DNA from: Pseudomonas knackmussii B13
GTDB taxonomy: Bacteria > Pseudomonadota > Gammaproteobacteria > Pseudomonadales > Pseudomonadaceae
Assembly (NCBI RefSeq): GCF_000689415.1
Contig: NZ_HG322950.1
Location: 2,363,501-2,427,500, forward strand
Direction: 5' to 3'
Length of the DNA: 64,000 nt
Under the pieces are notes generated by a model that was not told the origin of the DNA, did no database searches, and saw only the letters and a program-made list of their open reading frames with translations. The translations under genes were made by a program, and so were the position numbers. Position 1 is the first letter of the stretch. Each line of letters starts with the position of its first letter. Shown here in pieces: positions 59,881-64,000 of this stretch.

Positions 59881-59955
59881 GCCGCCGATTGGCTGCTTCT
59901 GGCCGGGGTCGGCCCGTCGCGAGTGGCTGCAACCGACCCCAAGCGGCCGTACGAA
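59881..59955. repeat. Dispersed intergenic repeat, inverted copy
   Basis: The complement of cgcgagtggctgcaaccgac matches the core of copies A and B, and a second arm (gattggctgcttctggccgg) lies next to it. It falls between the Gly-rich gene and the GFA-family gene, about 190 bp from the latter. Confidence 0.75.
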
Positions 59956-60068
59956 AGCCGAGCGGATTCGCCGAATTCCTCGGCTGGCTGGAGCAGGAGC
60001 CGCTCGCCGTCCAGAGCGGCCCCTAGGCGCTAAGCTTCCTCCCTGCGCAAGCCCAGAGGAGGTGCACC

Positions 60069-60461
60069 ATGGACACATTCACCGGCGGCTGCCTGTGCGG
60101 CGACGTCCGCATCCGCGCCACGGGCCGGCCTTACCGCGTCGGCCTTTGCCATTGCCTTGATTGCCGCAAGCACCACGGCGCGCTCTTCCATGCCTCGGCG
60201 GTCTTCCCGCAGGAGGCGGTGAGCATCGAGGGTGAGACGCGCGCCTACGACGGGCGGCACTTCTGTCCCCGTTGCGGCTCGCCGGTGTTTTCCCTCTCCG
60301 GCGACGAGGTCAACGTGAACCTCGGCGCGCTCGACGCCCCGGACCAGCTGACGCCGACCTACGAGCTCTGGACCATCCGCCGCGAGGCCTGGCTGCCGGC
60401 GTTCCCGCTCAAGCACCACTACGAGCGCGACCGCGAGGGCAGCAGCCGCTCCGAGGATTAG
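60069..60461 (+). CDS. GFA/CENP-V-family zinc protein
   Basis: 130 residues. The zinc-binding cysteines are in GGCLCGDVRI, GLCHCLDCRKHHGALFHASAVF and FCPRCGSPVFSLSG, as in glutathione-dependent formaldehyde-activating enzyme (Gfa). Gfa speeds addition of glutathione to formaldehyde; many family members have other or unknown roles. It converges with lipA, overlapping its 3' end by four bases. The glycine-cleavage genes nearby belong to one-carbon metabolism, which is compatible with but does not prove a formaldehyde link. Confidence 0.88.
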   Translation: MDTFTGGCLCGDVRIRATGRPYRVGLCHCLDCRKHHGALFHASAVFPQEAVSIEGETRAYDGRHFCPRCGSPVFSLSGDEVNVNLGALDAPDQLTPTYELWTIRREAWLPAFPLKHHYERDREGSSRSED

Positions 60462-61417
60462 CTCAGGCCGTGCGCCTGCTGGTCGGCGTGGTACGAGGAA
60501 CGCACCAGCGGACCGGAGGCGACGTTCTTGAAGCCCATCTTCTCGCCGGCTTCGGCGAACCAGGCGAAGGTATCCGGGTGGACGAAGCGCTGCACCGGCA
60601 GGTGGTTGCGCGAGGGCTGCAGGTACTGGCCGAGGGTCAGCATGTCGATGTCGTGCTCGCGCATGCGCTGCATGGTCTCGATGACTTCGTCGTCGGTCTC
60701 GCCCAGGCCGAGCATCAGGCCGGACTTGGTCGGCACGTGCGGAACCATTTGCTTGAACTTCTGCAGCAGGTCCAGCGACCACTCGAAATCCGAGCCCGGG
60801 CGCGAGGACTTGTACAGGCGCGGCACGGTTTCCATGTTGTGGTTGAACACGTCCGGCGGCTCTTTTGCGGTGATCTCCAGGGCGATGTCCATACGGCCGC
60901 GGTAGTCCGGCACCAGGGTTTCCAGCTGGATGCCGGGGGACAGCAGGCGGATTTCGCGCAGGCAGTCGGCGAAGTGCTGGGCGCCGCCGTCACGCAGGTC
61001 GTCGCGGTCCACCGAGGTGATCACCACGTACTTCAGGCGCAGGTCGGCGATGGCGATGGCGAGGTTCTTCGGCTCGTCCAGGTCCAGCGGCTTCGGCCGA
61101 CCGTGGCCGACGTCGCAGAACGGGCAACGGCGGGTGCAGATGTCGCCCATGATCATGAAAGTCGCGGTGCCGCCGGAGAAGCACTCGCCCAGGTTCGGGC
61201 AGGAGGCCTCTTCGCAGACGCTGTGCAGCTTGTGCTTGCGCAGCAGCTGCTTGATGCGGTCGACCTCGGGGGAAACCGGGATGCGCACGCGAATCCAGTC
61301 GGGCTTCTTCGGCAGCTCGTCGGTGGGAATGATCTTCACCGGAATGCGCGCGACCTTCTCGGCGCCGCGCAGCTTCACGCCGACCTCGACCTTGGCGGCC
61401 GATTTCGTGGATTCCAT
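60458..61417 (-). CDS. lipA: Lipoyl synthase LipA
   Basis: 319 residues. Both iron-sulfur sites are present: the auxiliary cluster CEEASCPNLGEC and the radical-SAM CTRRCPFC. RPGSDFEWSLDLLQKF, SGLMLGLGETDDEVIETM and the C-terminal GPLVRSSYHAD (terminal Ser motif) are conserved. LipA inserts two sulfurs into octanoyl-protein to make the lipoyl group needed by GcvH and 2-oxoacid dehydrogenases. The usual lipB is not next to it; instead it follows gcvT on the same strand with a REP unit between. It may be a second, glycine-cleavage-associated lipA. Confidence 0.95.
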   Translation of the reverse strand: MESTKSAAKVEVGVKLRGAEKVARIPVKIIPTDELPKKPDWIRVRIPVSPEVDRIKQLLRKHKLHSVCEEASCPNLGECFSGGTATFMIMGDICTRRCPFCDVGHGRPKPLDLDEPKNLAIAIADLRLKYVVITSVDRDDLRDGGAQHFADCLREIRLLSPGIQLETLVPDYRGRMDIALEITAKEPPDVFNHNMETVPRLYKSSRPGSDFEWSLDLLQKFKQMVPHVPTKSGLMLGLGETDDEVIETMQRMREHDIDMLTLGQYLQPSRNHLPVQRFVHPDTFAWFAEAGEKMGFKNVASGPLVRSSYHADQQAHGLS

Positions 61418-61434
61418 GGTGGGTCCCTCTTTCT

Positions 61435-61460
61435 GTAGGAGCGAGCTTGCTCGCGAACGG
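61435..61460. repeat. REP-type repeat between gcvT and lipA
   Basis: gtaggagcgagcttgctcgc plus gaacgg; same unit as 51153-51175. Confidence 0.8.
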
Positions 61461-61516
61461 ACTCGGTAACGAGTTCGTCGGGCAAGCCGCTCAAGGATCG
61501 GTTGTTGAGTGAAGGC

Positions 61517-62638
61517 TCAACCGCGGTAGTAGCGCTGCGGCACGAAGGGCGTGCGCGCCACCTGCATGGGCACGCGCTTGCCGCGCACCAGCGCCCAGAC
61601 CTCGGTGCCTATGGCGCTGAACTCGCTGGGCAGGTAGCCCAGGGCGAGCGGCGCGCCCAGGCTGGGGCCGAAGCCGCCGCTGCACACGCGGCCGATCACC
61701 TGGCCTTCGGCATCGACGATCTCCGCGCCTTCGCGCACCGGCATGCGCTCCTGCGGCAGCAGCCCGACGCGCTTGCGCGCCACGCCTTCGGCCTGCTGCG
61801 CCAGCACCCGCTCGGCGCCGGGGAAACCGCCGGCCCGCGCGCCACCGGCGCGGCGCTCCTTGGAGATGGCCCAGGCCAGCGCCGCTTCGATGGGCGTGGT
61901 CTGGGTGTTCATGTCGTGGCCGTAGAGGCACAGGCCGGCTTCCAGGCGCAGCGAGTCGCGCGCGCCGAGGCCGATGGGCTGCACGTCCGGATCGGCCAGC
62001 AGGGCGCGGGCCAGGGATTCGGCGTGCGCGACCGGCACGGAAATCTCGAAGCCGTCCTCGCCGGTGTAGCCGGAGCGGCTGATGTAGCAATCGGCGCCCA
62101 GCAGCGGCAGGCGGGTGAACTGCATGAAGGTCATCTGCGCGACCTGCGGGGCGAGGCGCGCGAGCACCTCGACGGCGGTCGGGCCTTGCAGGGCGAGGAG
62201 GGCGCGTTCCTCGAACAGCGGCTGGATTTCGCAGCGGGCGCCGATGTGCTTGCGCAGGTGCGCCAGGTCCTGCTTCTTGCAGGCCGCGTTGACCACCAGG
62301 AACAGGTGGTCGCCGGCGTTGGCCACCATCAGGTCGTCGAGGATGCCGCCCTCGGCGTCGGTGAACAGCGCGTAGCGCTGCTGGCCCGGCGCGAGGCCGA
62401 GGATGTCGACCGGCACCAGGCTTTCCAGGGCGTGGGCGGCGTCCTCGCCGCGCAGGATGATCTGGCCCATGTGTGAGACGTCGAAGAGGCCAGCCTTATC
62501 GCGGGTATGCAGGTGCTCCTTGAGCACGCCGAGGGGGTATTGCACCGGCATCTCGTAGCCGGCGAAGGGCACCATGCGCGCGCCCAGTTCAAGGTGCAGG
62601 GCGTGCAGCGGGGTTTGCGCGAGGATTTCGGTAGTCAT
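61517..62638 (-). CDS. gcvT: Aminomethyltransferase GcvT (glycine cleavage T protein)
   Basis: 373 residues. The folate-binding region is intact: TPLHALHLELGARMVPFAGYEMPVQY, GLFDVSHMGQI, SRSGYTGEDGFEI and the late RVCSGGFGPSLGAPLALGYL. GcvT takes the aminomethyl group from lipoyl-GcvH and passes it to tetrahydrofolate, releasing ammonia. It follows sdaA by about 40 bp on the same strand, as in P. aeruginosa PA2442 (gcvT2)-PA2443 (sdaA), so the rest of the gcv2 operon probably lies beyond the window's right edge. Confidence 0.95.
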   Translation of the reverse strand: MTTEILAQTPLHALHLELGARMVPFAGYEMPVQYPLGVLKEHLHTRDKAGLFDVSHMGQIILRGEDAAHALESLVPVDILGLAPGQQRYALFTDAEGGILDDLMVANAGDHLFLVVNAACKKQDLAHLRKHIGARCEIQPLFEERALLALQGPTAVEVLARLAPQVAQMTFMQFTRLPLLGADCYISRSGYTGEDGFEISVPVAHAESLARALLADPDVQPIGLGARDSLRLEAGLCLYGHDMNTQTTPIEAALAWAISKERRAGGARAGGFPGAERVLAQQAEGVARKRVGLLPQERMPVREGAEIVDAEGQVIGRVCSGGFGPSLGAPLALGYLPSEFSAIGTEVWALVRGKRVPMQVARTPFVPQRYYRG

Positions 62639-62678
62639 GTCGGGCTCCGGTGGGGCTGTCAGTGGGCGCGCGGCCAGG

Positions 62679-64000
<1,322 letters not shown>

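Overview
The window is a high-GC chromosomal stretch from a gammaproteobacterium, almost certainly a Pseudomonas of the nitroreducens/citronellolis/knackmussii type. The evidence is the gene families (a BfiS/BfiR-like pair beside an AMP-ligase and an acyl-CoA dehydrogenase, Pau-type polyamine catabolism, gcvT-sdaA), REP sequences of the 'gtaggagcgagcttgctcgc' kind, and insertion sequences typical of pseudomonads. I see no rRNA, tRNA, CRISPR array or intact prophage. Assignments rest on motif reading and memory of families; no database search was run.

Layout. 1-2.5 kb: an EthD-family gene carrying a perfect internal tandem duplication, a ProQ/FinO RNA chaperone and an AraC regulator. 2.6-6.9 kb: an alkyl-sulfate module (SdsA-type alkylsulfatase, DUF3313 lipoprotein, FadL-type porin). 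7.4-9.0 kb: an IS1182-family element inserted in a dispersed intergenic repeat. 9.2-15.4 kb: TetR/DMT exporter pair, lytic transglycosylase, DUF3147 protein with a CsoR/RcnR-family metal sensor and shared operator-like palindromes, YqaA-family protein, chromate transporter, and a Bro-N gene behind a C4-like antisense RNA leader. 15.8-23.5 kb: a two-component system divergent from a complete RND efflux operon. 24-36.9 kb: methyltransferase, NCS1 permease, BfiS/BfiR divergent from acyl-CoA synthetase and acyl-CoA dehydrogenase, a decayed arsB, a MocR regulator divergent from an NDH-2-like flavoprotein.

37-49.7 kb: TIGR02466 oxygenase-like protein, a lipoprotein/DUF2252 pair, a PNPOx-FNR-ferredoxin fusion with a GST and twin LysR regulators, a tyrosine phosphatase fused to an autotransporter barrel, and two AraC regulators. 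49.7-51.3 kb: an IS110-family element inserted among REP sequences. 51.3-55.1 kb: gamma-glutamyl-polyamine catabolism (glutamine-synthetase-like PauA, a SpuD/PotF-type binding protein, PauB oxidase). 55.4-59.3 kb: a second C4-like/Bro-N locus, then a decayed sulfur island (frameshifted rhodanese, half-size TauE, truncated kinase) ended by an IS3-family element. 59.3-64 kb: a small periplasmic protein, a GFA-family protein, lipA, gcvT and the 3' part of sdaA, which belong to glycine/serine one-carbon metabolism.

The most unusual items are the two paralogous C4-like/Bro-N loci, whose predicted antisense pairing is kept by a compensatory base change; the paired 19-bp palindromes before the DUF3147 gene and the metal sensor; the phosphatase-autotransporter fusion; the IS110 element with a probable 5' bridge-RNA region; and the exact EthD duplication.
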